Position numbers and translations under genes: made by a program. A stretch of DNA of 64,000 bases from Anadara kagoshimensis. Its lineage: Eukaryota; Mollusca; Bivalvia; Arcoida; Arcidae. This document shows positions 23,086-35,710 of this stretch, piece by piece. Location: the NCBI GenBank assembly GCA_021292105.1, contig CM037870.1, positions 45,526,576 through 45,590,575 of the forward strand, in the 5' to 3' direction. How positions within the stretch are numbered: position 1 is the first letter of the stretch; each line of letters opens with the position of its first letter. The notes under the pieces are model-generated. The model was not told where the DNA came from. It saw only the letters and a program-made list of their open reading frames with translations, and searched no databases.

Positions 23086-24103
23086 TACCGTATAGCGGGT
23101 TATTTTCGCGGAGTGTAAATTTTGGCGTATTTTGGTGGTAGCATTAAAATCGCCAAAACATTTATCGCCAAAAAATGGAACAGTCAAAATTTATTACCTC
23201 AACAATATCTTACACTGTGACAAAGTAAATACAGTAGAAATTCGATCGCTCGAACGACGATGCCCTGAATACTCCGGATAAGTTATCTGCCGGTCCCGTC
23301 CAAATCCCTATTAAATCATATGTAAATAAACCTCGATCGCTCGAACTACAATAGCTCGAATACCCCCGCTCGTTTGAACAATAAATAATTTTCGGAGGTG
23401 TAAATTTGGTGAAAATTCAGCTTCTTTCGCTCGAATACAATTTTATCAGAATGACATGTGGTCAGTCAATGTAAACAAAACACAAGCTGATTTCACCGAA
23501 AGTAATAGAGCGAAACGAAATAACTCGCCTGGAACATCGAGTGTTACTCAAGATTAGTAATTAACCATGATCAGTTCAGTAATCTATTAATCCGATTACA
23601 ACCCACAGTTGCGTGATCGGTAAAACACCTGAGTCCACACCAGATGATTAACTTTTTATCTCATCATTAAATATTCATATTCTGTTATTTACATGTCATG
23701 GGAATGCGCGCGGCAATGTGTATTACCGGCAGTTCCGGTGATTATTAATAACCGGCCATGTGCTCTGTATTATAACGAAAATAAAGTAAGTTTATTTTAT
23801 ACAGTTATATCATCAGTTGTTGTTATTTACTTTCACTTTCAACCAAATTTATTAAATTCAAATGAACTGTCCATATCGATAGATTTGCTGTTCGGAAGTT
23901 CAACATTTTATTTACAAACGAAGTTTGAAAACTTCGAGATATTATTGTGAATCTAACAGCAGTTTTCTATTGTAATAAAAATCGTCAAAATAAAAACTTG
24001 TAATGTTTTAATCGCTAAAATAAATACGACAAAATTTACAACTGACTTTTTTTGGTCAAAAACGCCAAAATTTAGCCCCGCCAAAATAACCCGCTATACG
24101 GTA
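23086..24103. mobile_element. hAT-like non-autonomous transposon, 1018 bp, 8-bp target duplication
   Basis: The left terminus TACCGTATAGCGGGTTATTT is exactly inverted at the right. The 8-bp TTACGAAA precedes (23078-23085) and follows (24104-24111) the element. The interior has paired subterminal words (GCCAAAA-type) and a central section with several 'GATCGCTCGAAC' words. The central section resembles sequence captured from a Tigger-like end (CAGTAGAAATTCGATCGC). No transposase is encoded. An 85-residue frame at 23693 is chance. Confidence 0.9.
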
Positions 24104-24176
24104 TTACGAAAATTCCCATGTTTAAATCGAAGTGAACTTTCAGTCCAAATTACGAAAATTCCTATGTTTAAATCGA
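24104..24176. repeat. 46-bp direct repeat next to the hAT-like insertion; second copy is an unoccupied target
   Basis: TTACGAAAATTC(C/T)CATG... occurs at 24104 and again at 24150, the latter preceded by an intact TTTCAGTCCAAA. Joining the left flank (ending 23085) with the right flank (from 24112) reproduces this intact copy. Confidence 0.85.
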
Positions 24177-24817
24177 ATAAAAAAGACACAAAAATATTTT
24201 ATCTTAAACTTGAACAATACCTGAAATAATTGTCCATCTCTTATTTGAAAAGTGTTAATAGTAACAGAGTGGCGGCTTACTCGGAAGATTCATTTCCGAC
24301 TATAACTACAAATTTTTGTACTCGACATACCGGTCATTAGGAAAGTGTCAGTCAGTAAAAGGAGACATTTCAATGGTGTAAACTTAAAAAAGTGGGCAGT
24401 CTTCTACTTCCACAGTCAGTGATTAACAGAAAACCCCCAAGCCATTTGATCTATCAAGGCAAATTGTATACACCATTCATCTCATTGTGTAAGGTTTTAT
24501 GTACAGGCGTGTGACGTGACAAGCTGTGGTTTTAAAAATCGCCAAGTTTTTAACGGTCACTAATCGGATTAACTCATAGGTGAAAGCATTGGCTTTGTAT
24601 AATTAAGGTGTCGTAACCAGCTTATGTCCATTCAGAATTGGTTTCCCCGGGTATTTAACTACGTATTGATTTACACCCACCCACCCACCTTCAAGATAAC
24701 GAAAATAAACGCGTCTTGATTATCTACACAGACAACAGATTATTGGTAGCAAATTTCATCTAAATCCATCAAGCCGTTCCCGAGATATACTGCAGCATAT
24801 GGTCTTGAGAAGAAGAA

Positions 24818-24848
24818 TAATAAGAATAATAATAATAATAATAAGAAG
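24818..24848. repeat. AAT/AAG microsatellite
   Basis: AATAAT runs bounded by AAGAAG, directly after GGTCTTGAGAAGAAG. It looks like the simple tail of a repeat. Confidence 0.85.
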
Positions 24849-24866
24849 AAACAGAACGAAAACAAT

Positions 24867-24898
24867 ATGATTCCCCACCTTCGGTGGTGGGGAATCAT
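24867..24898. repeat. Strong hairpin ATGATTCCCCACC / GGTGGGGAATCAT
   Basis: Thirteen-base perfect arms with loop TTCGGT. An adjacent copy of one arm lies at 21954. Confidence 0.9.
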
Positions 24899-25877
24899 AA
24901 TAACAATACGCCTAATTATAGCTCGGATTGAAAAGTGATACCAGTGGGATTATGCTTAAAAAATAACGTCTAAACACAAGTGAAACTTTCTTTCATTTAT
25001 TCACAATAAATTAATATCGTTTAAAGTGTGATTTACACTCCGTCACATACCAGTAATTAAAAGATTATCAATATGCTACATTGGGAAACATCCTGTTTAG
25101 AAGTAGACATCTACCTGTAATCAACAGAGTTCCAATATGCAACATTAATTGCCACGTGTGTACATCTTTATGATATACCCGGTAAATATATGTTATCTGT
25201 CATTTTTGATAGATTCTGAAAATCGAATAAATTAAAGTTAAATAAGATTGGTTGATTTGAACAATAGGCATACAAGTCTCTGTTTGAACGTATGATTGAA
25301 TTGCGAAATTAAATTAATTTTAAAAATTAAAATTGATTAAAATCGATGATTTTTTTTATATGACAAAATTCATGCATAATAATTGGAATAGTCTCAAATG
25401 ATTATATCACTCTTATTTCCCTGACTTGTCTCGTAATATTGAATCTGAATACATTCAAAACTGCATGCAGGTCTTGTCTAAATCTGGCTTTAATTTGTTT
25501 TGAAATTTGTGAAAAAAATTGTTTATCGTTTATTGTGGTATTATTATATCCAAACTTCACAAAATATATCATTTTGACTTGAAATCAAACTTTAAAACCC
25601 TTCAGAATGCCACACAAACCCCCATTTAACATATAGATACATATATAGGTAATGTGTCTTTCCTCAGCAGCTTAACACCATGTACGTCATCAATTAGATC
25701 GCAGGAAAGTTACGAGCGGTGTCGGAAACTACCGAGTATTAGCAGTTCGTTCAGGTAAGGTTTTAGTGTATTACAGGTAACTGTAAGGTGTGGGAAACCG
25801 CCAGACACATCAATATTGATCATTCTACCCATTGGAATGCAAAATACAAAATTGATAAATTTGGTGACCGGTGACCT

Positions 25878-25881
25878 TTAA
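25878..25881. repeat. Right TTAA target-site duplication
   Basis: TTAA directly after the right terminus; partner of 20581-20584. Confidence 0.85.
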
Positions 25882-25984
25882 TGATACAATTGCACACATA
25901 ACTCCTATGTATAATGTACAGAGCATTGTAAGATAATTAACATATCACTTCATATGACTTTCATGATACTCATTGTACTTTAAT

Positions 25985-26185
25985 GTGGTGGCCTTTGTGG
26001 CATTACTTACAGATTACAGTGCTTCTCACTGCCTAGGTTCGAATCCCACTTAGGATAGATACCACTGTGAGAAAGTTTGTCTGTTTGCTTTTGGAAGGTC
26101 TGCGCTTATCTCTGGCATTCCTCCACCATTCCGGAACTCTCTACCTTGATAAAAGTGAAAAAAACTTTAGTTAGGCATAAAATTC
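25985..26185 (+). mobile_element. SINE A, nearly full length
   Basis: It has ACAGATTACAGTGCTTCTCA, B-box GGTTCGAATCCCACTTAGG, core GTGAGAAAGTTTGTCTG and CCTCCACCATTCCGGAAC. The tail is decayed. The B box is intact. Confidence 0.75.
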
Positions 26186-26222
26186 AACTTATTCATCATA
26201 ATTCAATGTTCCAATAAATTGT

Positions 26223-26224
<2 letters not shown>

Positions 26225-26269
<45 letters not shown>
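26225..26269. repeat. CT microsatellite
   Basis: About 22 CT dinucleotides, starting about 40 bases after the SINE A tail. Confidence 0.95.
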
Positions 26270-26272
<3 letters not shown>

Positions 26273-28845
26273 TTCATACCTGCAATCATGCATTGCATCT
26301 TGATCTATTATGCTGACAATTTTTATTTTTAACAATTCAACTTAGAAAGGATGTGTAGATTTAATTAAAAGATTATAAAGTTTGTGCAGTTTTTAGTTTA
26401 TACTTCGATATTCAGAAATAAAATTTCTTTCAATTTTTAATTCATTTTATTTGTTAACTTTTTTCCTTTATCTCTCTGTTATTTTGCACACATTGCAATT
26501 ATTTTCTGTTATTATTGTAATTCTTTCGATATATTTTTGAACTTGGAATGTAGACGTTGTGTTTACTTTTTAAACTTGAAATATTTTTTAAACAGATTAT
26601 GCAAATATACTTAAAAGATTTTTTGGGCTTAAACTAATGTAAACAGTTGTTGAATTTCTTTGTTCCAACTGTTCAAATCTTCTTATAATTTAGATATATC
26701 CAATTTAAACATACCACAACAAAAGACTTTAATAAATACACAGTTTATTTACTCACATTAATATTTAGTTTTCAAATTCAACAGATCTGTTAGGACATTT
26801 CCTCTGCACTCTTAAAATTCTTGCCCAAATTCTTAAAATTTAAAAGACCCGCAATTACTATTCCAATATACCATTCCCAATGATTACCGGTAATATTTTT
26901 AACCCTATACAGTAGCCCATCCCAGCTTCCAAAATCCCAATTTGTTTATCATATATGAAGTGGTTGGGTATATATAAAAAAGGTGATCTTAAATGCGAGA
27001 CAAAGTAATGTGTTAAGTGAATTTTCTAGACCCCAAAAAAGGGCAGGGAGCAAGAATCTTAAAAGGGCAATCTGTAAACATATAGAATTTGAAATACACA
27101 TAGGGCACGATTCAATCATTTAATTTGATGAATTCGACTTATTTTAGGTTCATGATGACACTGCATATTGTTATCTCAAAGTTTAAAATTGGTAATAAAA
27201 GTTTAAAGTTTATAAAATGGACCATCTTATAACAGGGTTGCCTCCCTTGATGGGATTGATAGCGAGACAGCTAGTGTGCAACCTTTAAATCTTGTTTTAG
27301 ACTTTTAAAAAAAAAAAGTTACTAGTACTTTCAATTTTATTAAAACTGGGTAGATTTTTTATCGATATTGTATAATAGAATAGAACTTATTAGTGAATTA
27401 AATAAATAAATACATAATATCTGATTGTAATTTAAACAGCAAAAAGACAATATGTCTTTCAACATTGTTTCTTAATATCAATACACATACATGCATTTAA
27501 TGTAGAGATGAATGATGTCTTTTTGAGTTCGTTACATTGCCCTGAGCTCTAAATATGCAACAGCTTGGAACAGAGAATATAATTAATGATAAGGAAGGTG
27601 ATATTAAAGTCTTAATTATGTAGAAAGCATGTTAAATGACCTGCATTTTATACAATTTATATCAGAATGATTTTTACATATATTTATCATTAAGAAATGA
27701 ATGATTATTTGTCGTGACATGCTCTAAAAAGAATAGACGAGCATGTCCTGAATTCAAACATTGGTTACCGGTAGTTCTTCAAAGAACGGATGGATTGTCC
27801 AGTCAGTGGTCATAATATAGATGTAGCTTAGGCTATTTATAAATGAATTTGTATACCTAAATACAATTGATACAGAAATATATGGTAAGTGCATTCTGAC
27901 AAGGAACAGTGTATGGTGGGGAGGGGATACTATTATATACAGTTTTACAAAAGAAAAAAAAAGAGCCAGGGGTTTTGTTTTTGAAAATTGAATAAGTTGT
28001 TATTGATATATGATGAATATGTATAAAGATAATGTGATTGGTCTTTCACTTTTAGTTTTGATATTTATGGAATTCCCTTCAAAATGAAGTCAAAGGTCAA
28101 GATTATGGCTTGTTGTTTACCCTGGTTCTTTTGCGACTACTTCAGCTATTTCTGAAGATAATTCATGGCAAGTTTTGATTTTGGAAGTATTTTATTGCTT
28201 GTATATTGTGACTGTATGAATTTTAGTCTTGGTATTTTTTAGAATGACTTTGAAAATCAGTTCATGGTCACAAGCTGAGGCCAAAGCTTTAGATCATGGA
28301 AACTGCTAATAATAAGTTGCTGTTTGTCCAGTTGAGTGATACAGGACCTTTTGTTTTCTTGTTACTCAATTCATTTCATTTTTTATCTGTTTGTGAAATT
28401 GTGTGATGTATTGTACTTGAAAGATTGAATCATAAGGTTTAAGGCGATTATTTACAATGTTATTAATTAACACCTGAGAAAATGTTCATTTACCCCAATG
28501 TAAAGGTGAAATAACTGGCTCATTACAATAAACTAATATACCCAATGATGTATGTGCATCTTAAACATTTTGTAAGGTGGCTGATGGCTTTACTCATCAT
28601 GCTTACAAAGAAGAGAAGGTAAAAGTGTATATTTTCATGTCAGGCTCATATGACTCAAGGTTTGAAAATAGATGTGACTATTTTCTAATGTCAAAGGTGT
28701 TTGAATAAAGTCTAATTAAAGCACTAAGCTCAGTGTCACTGTAAATACCACAATTCATGATAAAGAAGTTTTTATCCTTTCTTGAAGATATCACATAAGG
28801 ACCATAGGAAACATTAAAAATTTTTAGCAAGGGCCTATGGTAGTA

Positions 28846-29065
28846 CAGGTCTGTCGAAGTTTAAACACCAAGCTCACTAATTAAGTGCCTGTTCGGCAGC
28901 TCATTTCATCCTCTGGTTAGCTATATGCTAACAGCAGCTGCAATCTATCTCTCGACAGATTTTTGGTCACTAACTATCTATGTCTCAGCCACTCGACAGC
29001 CTATGGTAGTTTCGGTAGTTTCGACTCCTTTTTGTTTCCTCATTGTTAAACTTTGGACAGGTCTG
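28846..29065. mobile_element. MITE with CAGGTCTGTC end, TA target duplication (220 bp)
   Basis: Left end CAGGTCTGTCGAAGTTTAAA against right end GTTAAACTTTGGACAGGTCTG-type sequence gives imperfect terminal inverted repeats over about 20 bases. TA flanks both ends. Inside is a small palindrome, GTTAGCTATATGCTAAC. Confidence 0.65.
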
Positions 29066-29754
29066 TACTGTACCTCTATTACTTGATGTATTACAATGTA
29101 TAAAGTCAGTAATTATATGACATGTTTAATCTTTAGTATGTAACTGTCATTCCTGCTACATCACTGTAAACTCCCAGGTAACAGGCTGCCACAGGGATGA
29201 TAAATTTACCCCAGTTTTATCAAATTTTCAATGTGTTCTGATTTAGGAATAGATATTAAAGTTTTAAACCAGCTGTGAATGGTATGTATTAACTGACAGT
29301 TTATGGGTGTATGTGGTTACTTATCACAAGGGTCACAAAGGACTGATCATCAGTGGTATTGATAAACCCTCTCATTGGAATTTCTTAATCTACTGGTGAC
29401 ATCAATCATCGTAAATTTTGTCAGTCTAATCGCTTTAGAATCATTAATATATGCAGGTTGTTCCTTCTCTTGTCTTATATCAGAGTTTGTGTACATATTT
29501 GACATGCATTCTGGATTAAGTTTTCAAAAACAGGTTTTAAATTTTATGTTATAAAGCATAAAAAGTCAAGTTAAAACAGTGGGCATACTTTGTACTACAT
29601 CAAGGTATTAGCTCACTAGACTGGCAGTTTAAAACACCTATAGGCAGTAGGCACAGTACATATGGGCAGTGTCTATCACTAGCTTGTTGGCTTATCAAGC
29701 GCTGGTACTACTTATCCAAGGTTCGCTGGTACTGTGACTAAGAATACAATACTT

Positions 29755-29885
29755 CCCTTTGGTGGTCCTAGTGTGAGAAATTGAAAAGTTGTCAATTTGC
29801 CAAATGTCCATGATTTTCTCTGGGCAGTCTGGTTTCCTCCACCATTCCAGCACTAACCACTTTAATATAAAAGTGCTAAAAAGTG
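29755..29885 (+). mobile_element. SINE A fragment, core
   Basis: CTAGTGTGAGAAATTG, TTTTCTCTGGGCAGTCTGG and TTCCTCCACCATTCCAGCAC, then CACTTTAATATAAAAGTG. Head and tail are lost. Confidence 0.65.
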
Positions 29886-29940
29886 ATAACATACATTATA
29901 TAGCTACATATTGTATGACTGATTGGTCTTCTGAGATGGA

Positions 29941-29960
29941 ATCAATCAATCAATCAATCT
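29941..29960. repeat. ATCA microsatellite
   Basis: Five ATCA-type units. Confidence 0.8.
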
Positions 29961-31145
29961 GTTGGTCGGTCAGCCGATGAGCAGTGATAAAAATATTCTT
30001 GGCCATCAATTTTAATTTAGTTTTTCTTAATGTTTAAAAAAAAATCCTTCACCACAGTAATCAATTTGTATTTCTTTAACAAGAAATTTAATTTTTGTGT
30101 ACCGATAATTTAGTTTCTTGTTTTATTTTACTTAGAATTAATAACCAAATTATAATAATGCAACATAAATGAGATTATTTTACACTTTATATAATACCTA
30201 TATATGAAAAATTGAGTTGCCAGAATTGCTTCAGGATAAAATGTATCAAACAAATTTATAAGACAAAGCCAAATAACTTGATAATAAATAATCTTTCTTG
30301 GCAGTGTTTTCACGGACAAACAATTTTTCTTGTGTATAGGGGTCTCAAATTTTCTCAAAATAGACTGACATTTTGAAGGTCTAACTCTGGTGATATTATC
30401 AATAAACACCGGAAAATCTTAATTAAATATACATTTGTATAGCTTAATACTATCTTTTAAATTCCATAAACATTTAAATTTATATTTAAAGACAATCTAG
30501 ATTTAAATACCTATTAGGATTCACGGTATATACCTGACAAAAGACCTCCGTTACAACAGTGATATTAAATTGAAATGGACTATAACTTGAAATATGAGCC
30601 AAAAAAGCGGAATGAGGGCATAGGACCTTTTGACAGAATAAATGGGTAGTTTGTCATTCATTAAACATACACAGGTCCTCTCTGCTCTAACAAAGAACGT
30701 AAAAACTTACCCTGTGTAAAGAGGTTTTATTGGAAAACTTTCAAACATACCTGAAACTTTTTATTCTGTGAATTTTGATATTTGGTATATTTTGGATATA
30801 TATTTACCACCAGTATTCTGGTTGGAATCAGGTAGATTTAACAGGTGTTTACAGTAGACAGGTAAGTAGTTATAAAGGTGAAGTCATCACTATACATACA
30901 GGTGGAAAATTTGTTTTTATGTGTTCATATTTTTTTCTAGTACAATGTCATGACCTAAAGTTATAAAACTTTTACATGTATTTTTAGTATATGGGATTTA
31001 TTATAAGAAGGTTTTTTTAATGTTTACTGCTGAAATCAGTCTTTGCTAAAAAAAAAATTGCATAAATTTAGTTTTGTTTTAGTTTAGTTTAAATGAATAG
31101 ATTTATAGCCAAATTGATAAATTGACGAATAATTTTAAAAAAAAG

Positions 31146-31180
31146 TACAGTGTAACCTCTACAACTAGAGCCATATGAGA
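31146..31180. mobile_element. Fragment of a MITE end
   Basis: TACAGTGTAACCTCTACAAC resembles the left termini of the CAGT-type MITEs. No right end was found; the SINE A at 31210 begins soon after. Confidence 0.35.
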
Positions 31181-31209
31181 CTTTGATTTTATTTTGAGTT
31201 AAGTGGAGT

Positions 31210-31375
31210 TGAGTGGAGTTACATTGTTTTATGCCCTAGTCAAGATTTTTCACTTGTATATCAAGGCAGCAGTTCGGGGATATTTTAAGAAACCAGGGTT
31301 CCCAGAGAATACTACTGACAATTAGCAAGTGAACTGACAAACTTTCTCACACTAGGATCTGCTCCGACTCCCTAG
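31210..31375 (-). mobile_element. SINE A, minus strand
   Basis: It reads ATGCCCTAGTCAAGATTTTT, TATATCAAGGCAGCAGTTC and GAACTGACAAACTTTCTCAC then ACTAGGATCTGCTC on the plus strand, the complement of family A tail, core and mid-section. Confidence 0.7.
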
Positions 31376-32009
31376 ATTGTTAAGTAAAAAAGTTTTTATG
31401 TTTAAAACAGAGATAGAACACCATTCCTCGCATACTGTCTGTTGTTTTGTGAGTGCTGAATTATCTTGACAATTATACCTTAGAAAGAAAATTTTCCATT
31501 GTATGCGAAAAAGTTTTCTGAGTTTATTAAATAAATGAGTTTGTAAAGGCATTTTTCTACATTCACGAAAGAATTTAGTTTGTAAAAGCATTTTTCTCTA
31601 TTAGGGCTGATTTTTCAATGCAATAAAGAGGGAAACACCCTGGTCTCATTTATTGGTTCATTGATAAGCTCTCTTACTGGACAATAAAGGTATAAACATA
31701 AAGTAAGGTGCAATTTAAGTGCTGTTATAATTTTGAACCTTTAATGCAGGGATTACCCAGTGAAATAAAACTGATATGAATGAACATTGACAAAGACAAC
31801 AACAGTTTTAAGTAAACACTGTAAAATTAGTCAGACCCATACATAGGGTTGTTTAAATACCAGTGAATATATTTGATTATAAACAATCAGGTGAAAAAGG
31901 AAGGGCAAGTTGAATGATGACCAGTTATTTACAAACAGTAGACAAGTAAACTAGAAAACAATGTTAAACATTTGGCCATATTTCAACATTAGGATGTCAT
32001 TGTCTGTAG

Positions 32010-32215
32010 GACCTCTGTAGTAGGCCTTGGGAAACCAGTGCTTTGATAGTAAAGTTTACTCATTTCACGGCCTAGATCAATTTCCCAGGAACAGTTCCTA
32101 GACTGAGAAAGTTTGTTATCTTGCTTTCTGAAGGTTAATGTTCTTTTTTTTAAGTTCACTCATTTCCAATAATCACTTTAATATGATTGAAATAACCTTT
32201 AATGTGGCATAGAAT
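32010..32215 (+). mobile_element. SINE A relic
   Basis: CTAGACTGAGAAAGTTTG and CTTTCTGAAGGTTAATGTTC match the mid-section. The rest is much altered. Confidence 0.5.
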
Positions 32216-35200
32216 GCTGAAATATCATTTTATCTATCCACCCTTAAAAACTACTAGTAAATTCTGTTTTAGTCTAAATGCAAGGCTATTATAATGCAGA
32301 TGTTGTGCAAAGTATAATATTTTTACATAAATGCAAATTCATTATCATAAATAGTTTTACAAAAACATAAGTGACCAATGAATTGTGTGGTTTGCCAAAG
32401 CATGGTAGGGGACAAAATCTTCCATAGGAGGGGGGCAGTGTTGTATGAGAAACAAAGTATTTTAAGAGGAATTTATTGAATTCAAATTGAGTGCTAATAA
32501 CCTAGCAGATATTTATTGATCATAGTACTCAAGACATAAGAAAAGGTGATAGCAAGTACCACTTAATGGTACCACTTAGTTAAAGTAGATTTAGTAGTAC
32601 AGTAGGTGTACCAGACAGGTATATAACTGTAAAATAAAAGTACGGGTACTATAGGTATATATTAAGGGTACACCCAGGTAGGGGGAGTCTACAAGTAAAG
32701 GTGACCTTGCCTCTATACCAACCTATAAATAAATATTTACTAAAACAACTACTTGATTTTTTAAATATTTATTTTTTCTTTTCTGGTTAAAAGCACTTGT
32801 GTGGATTATTTTTTCTTAAAAATATTAAACTTTTCCCTACTTTTAAGAGTATTTCATCACAGTTAAGAATACTTGTGATTCAACTACACCTTTTTGCGCC
32901 CTCATCATTTAAATAAATAGGTTAAAACACAACAGGTGTTTCTTAACAAATATTTAATCCTTATAATAAGATTGTATTTATATTTCTACCCACAAATATT
33001 CCTAAAATAAATCAAAATGGCTTTTAAAAGGTTTAAAATGTACTGGGTACTATTTAATTAAAGTATATGTAGATAGCAAATTAATGGGTAGACTGTATTA
33101 GTATTTCATACTCTAGTGATATTTCTAAATGATCAGGAGTCTTAATAATTCCATTAATTGGATTCTTAGGGTCCATTTATATGGATAATTCTGTGGGACC
33201 TGTGGATCATTATGACCATGCAATTTCGCTAAAGCACAGGTAAGTGTTAATTTCAACAATTTTGTAGGTTTTGTTACATTTCATGATCCAAAGTTGAAAG
33301 AACACTGTATTTAGCCCCACAAGAGTTTATACCATTTCTAAAGTGCTTTTGTATGTCCCATTTGGGTCATGACACCAAACCAACTATTGAAGACCAAGAA
33401 GACTTTTTTTAATAGTTTTGCTTAAAATTGAAAGAAGACTAAAGAAAGCTAAACCTTTCCATGTACAATTTTGGTTTGCAAAATAAGTTTATATACAATT
33501 CTACTTATTTGGAGGGCTATGGAGAACCTAGTTGCTTACTGACATTCATCAATGATTTCATATTGACCAATTAGATGAATATCTCCTGTTGTAGCAGCTG
33601 TGGTAATTCCATTTTCAAATGTAGCAGTTTAAATCAGATATTTCAATCTTGGGTATGAGTTAACGGCCCATTCTTTGGTGAGGTCTATCAGATATTTGTC
33701 TGAATATTTTAAGTCAATACACCTTTTAAAAGGGGACGTCTAAATTGGGAAAGTCATGCTTATAATGCCCATGAGATTTGCCAGGTATGCCATTATTTGA
33801 AAGGGATATTTCCTATACTATAACAAATATTTTCAATGTTATCTTAGGTTTGAAAGCTCTGTCACAGATCCAAAAGCTCAACACAACAAACACATTAATT
33901 TGTAGTTTAGTGAAATTAACTGCTAGGTGTCAGCTAAGTTGCCAAAAACTCTAAATAAGCAAGTGTTTAAAACAGTATACAAATTCTGTGACAAAATCTA
34001 TAAATTCTTATCAAATCAGTAAAATGCAATTAACCAGGTACAAGTTTATTAACACAACTACCTGTCACAATTCTGTTACAACAACCAGTGACTCTATTTT
34101 AGTTTTAAATGTAAAGCACTAAAATGAATGAAATTAAATAAGTTTTAAGATGTATTGAAAGTCTTTTAAGAATTACGACCAGAAACCATTTATCACTGTG
34201 GTCTTATCAATGAGATTTTGAATTCTGATAATTGTGTCATAATAACTTATTATATTTGTAAATCACAGGTAGTCATGTCATAAATCATACTTATCATTTA
34301 AGTTGTAGTGAATGGCTATAATCTTGATCTTAAGTGAAAATAAAAAAATTTAGACCAAAAAAACTTTTATTTTGTGGGTAAAAAAGAAAGTTATTTATTG
34401 GTACCTACAACATAAAGGAATTAACTTCCTTGTGGTTAAAATTGCATTCCACAATTTAAAGTGTAAATGCCATAAATTTTCATAGATCAGAACTTTGAAT
34501 GTGCATGTCTCATTAATATTAGGTAACAGTGTGCTTAGAGTGATTTCCATTGATAAAAGTGGGATATATAAAATGGCAATTTGCATTAATGCTATATAAA
34601 AACTATGGTAAAAATTTGATGGCCTATACATATGACTTTGTCTTCAAAGGATTTAATTTATGGCATTTGAAATGATTGCATAGAAACCCTAAAAGGGCCA
34701 AGTAATGAGCTTCTGTTATTTATGCCATTCCAGATAATGTTGTTGGAATTCTACTGAAAAAGGGTTCAAAATATAGTCCAGTCCACAAGAACCAGTCTGC
34801 TAGCCAGAGAGACCTGTTACTAGACTTCCGTTCATGCATGTACCATCCAGTAGAATTTAAAATCCTTTGACTTAAAAAGCCTAAAAATGACAGAAGCTAG
34901 TTTTGTAAATTAAAAAAATCATATTTTTAAAAAAGAAGAAATATTAAGTTACTGCTAAGCATGTATCTGGCAACAGCCAACAAAACCAAGAACATGAAGC
35001 AGTACAAGTTGATGAAAGAAACATTCAAACAATACAACATATTTGGACTCAAACTCAATGTAAAGACCTTGGTTTCCATTTATGAGGGTATGTCACGATG
35101 TTAGATCCAGAATCTGTTAAATCCAGAATCGGCCATCACACTTTGCTGTTTAGACACTTACAGTCAGAGTGAAAACATGGCATTTGCAAATTACCAGACA

Positions 35201-35442
35201 TTAGCACTGTCACTCACAAATGAAAGGCAGAAGTAATAGATTCTGAGTTGGCTACTGCCAAATGACTTCATTTAAAATGACTCCATTGTTAAAATTAGTT
35301 CCCATACATTAATGGTGCTCTGTTTATTTTGTTTAGGAAGAAGTCATTAAATCAAGAACAAATTATAAACTCTTTAGTGTCATGGAGATAAAAAAACATA
35401 ATTAGTTTTACATGTTTAAATGTAATTAAGGTGAAAATGAAG

Positions 35443-35517
35443 AGTAAACTGTCTACCTTGACAAAGTTAGGTATGTTAATTAAAAACCTGTTAACTGTGT
35501 CAAGGTAGATTGTTTAT
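35443..35517. repeat. Short inverted repeat, about 75 bp overall
   Basis: TAAACTGTCTACCTTGACA is inverted as TGTCAAGGTAGATTGTTTA with two mismatches. An inner pair (GTTAATTAA...GTTAAC) adds to the fold. It could be a tiny MITE or a hairpin. Confidence 0.7.
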
Positions 35518-35710
35518 TACGGAGAGAATATAAATGCTGACAAAATTAATTAAATTTAATGATATTGTTTACTTCATTAACACAACCAGTATTTTGGTAA
35601 TTGAATTATTTAGTCTTAATTTCATGAACATATTTTGTTTTAAAATGACACAGAATTAGGGTATTCTTCTGTTTTATCCTCCTTCAGATGAGAACCTTAA
35701 ACACACATGT

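Larger units (their letters stand above)
21954..24898. mobile_element. Possible inner element bounded by ATGATTCCCCACC
   Basis: ATGATTCCCCACC lies at 21954 and its complement GGTGGGGAATCAT ends at 24898. The segment between is CpG-richer and contains the hAT-like insertion. Near its right end it carries CCATCAAGCCGTTCCCGAGA followed by an AAT/AAG-rich tail. I find no target duplication, so the boundaries are uncertain. The right motif is itself part of a hairpin. Confidence 0.4.
20585..25877. mobile_element. 5.3 kb TTAA-targeting element with 18-bp terminal inverted repeats, carrying nested insertions
   Basis: The left end AGGTCACCGGTCACCAAA is exactly inverted at the right as TTTGGTGACCGGTGACCT. 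Both ends abut TTAA (20581-20584, 25878-25881). TTAA targets are used by piggyBac and Kolobok elements. The AGG start fits Kolobok better than the CCC start of piggyBac, but that is inference. No transposase frame is visible, so it is non-autonomous or gutted. The interior has microsatellites, a hAT-like insertion, hairpins near 21.9 and 24.9 kb, and more CpG than the surrounding intron. Most of its length may be later insertions rather than original sequence. Confidence 0.85.

Noticed and set aside
22030..23950. Short frames at 22030, 22405, 22586 and 23693
   Set aside because: They lie within nested transposon sequence, have no transposase motif and are of chance length.
33170..33239. Possible 70-nt exon between TTCTTAG and GTAAGTG with one open frame (MDNSVGPVDHYDHA)
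   Set aside because: Its phases do not fit between exons 3 and 4, which join directly in phase 0. It could only be an alternative or non-coding exon; transcript data would be needed.
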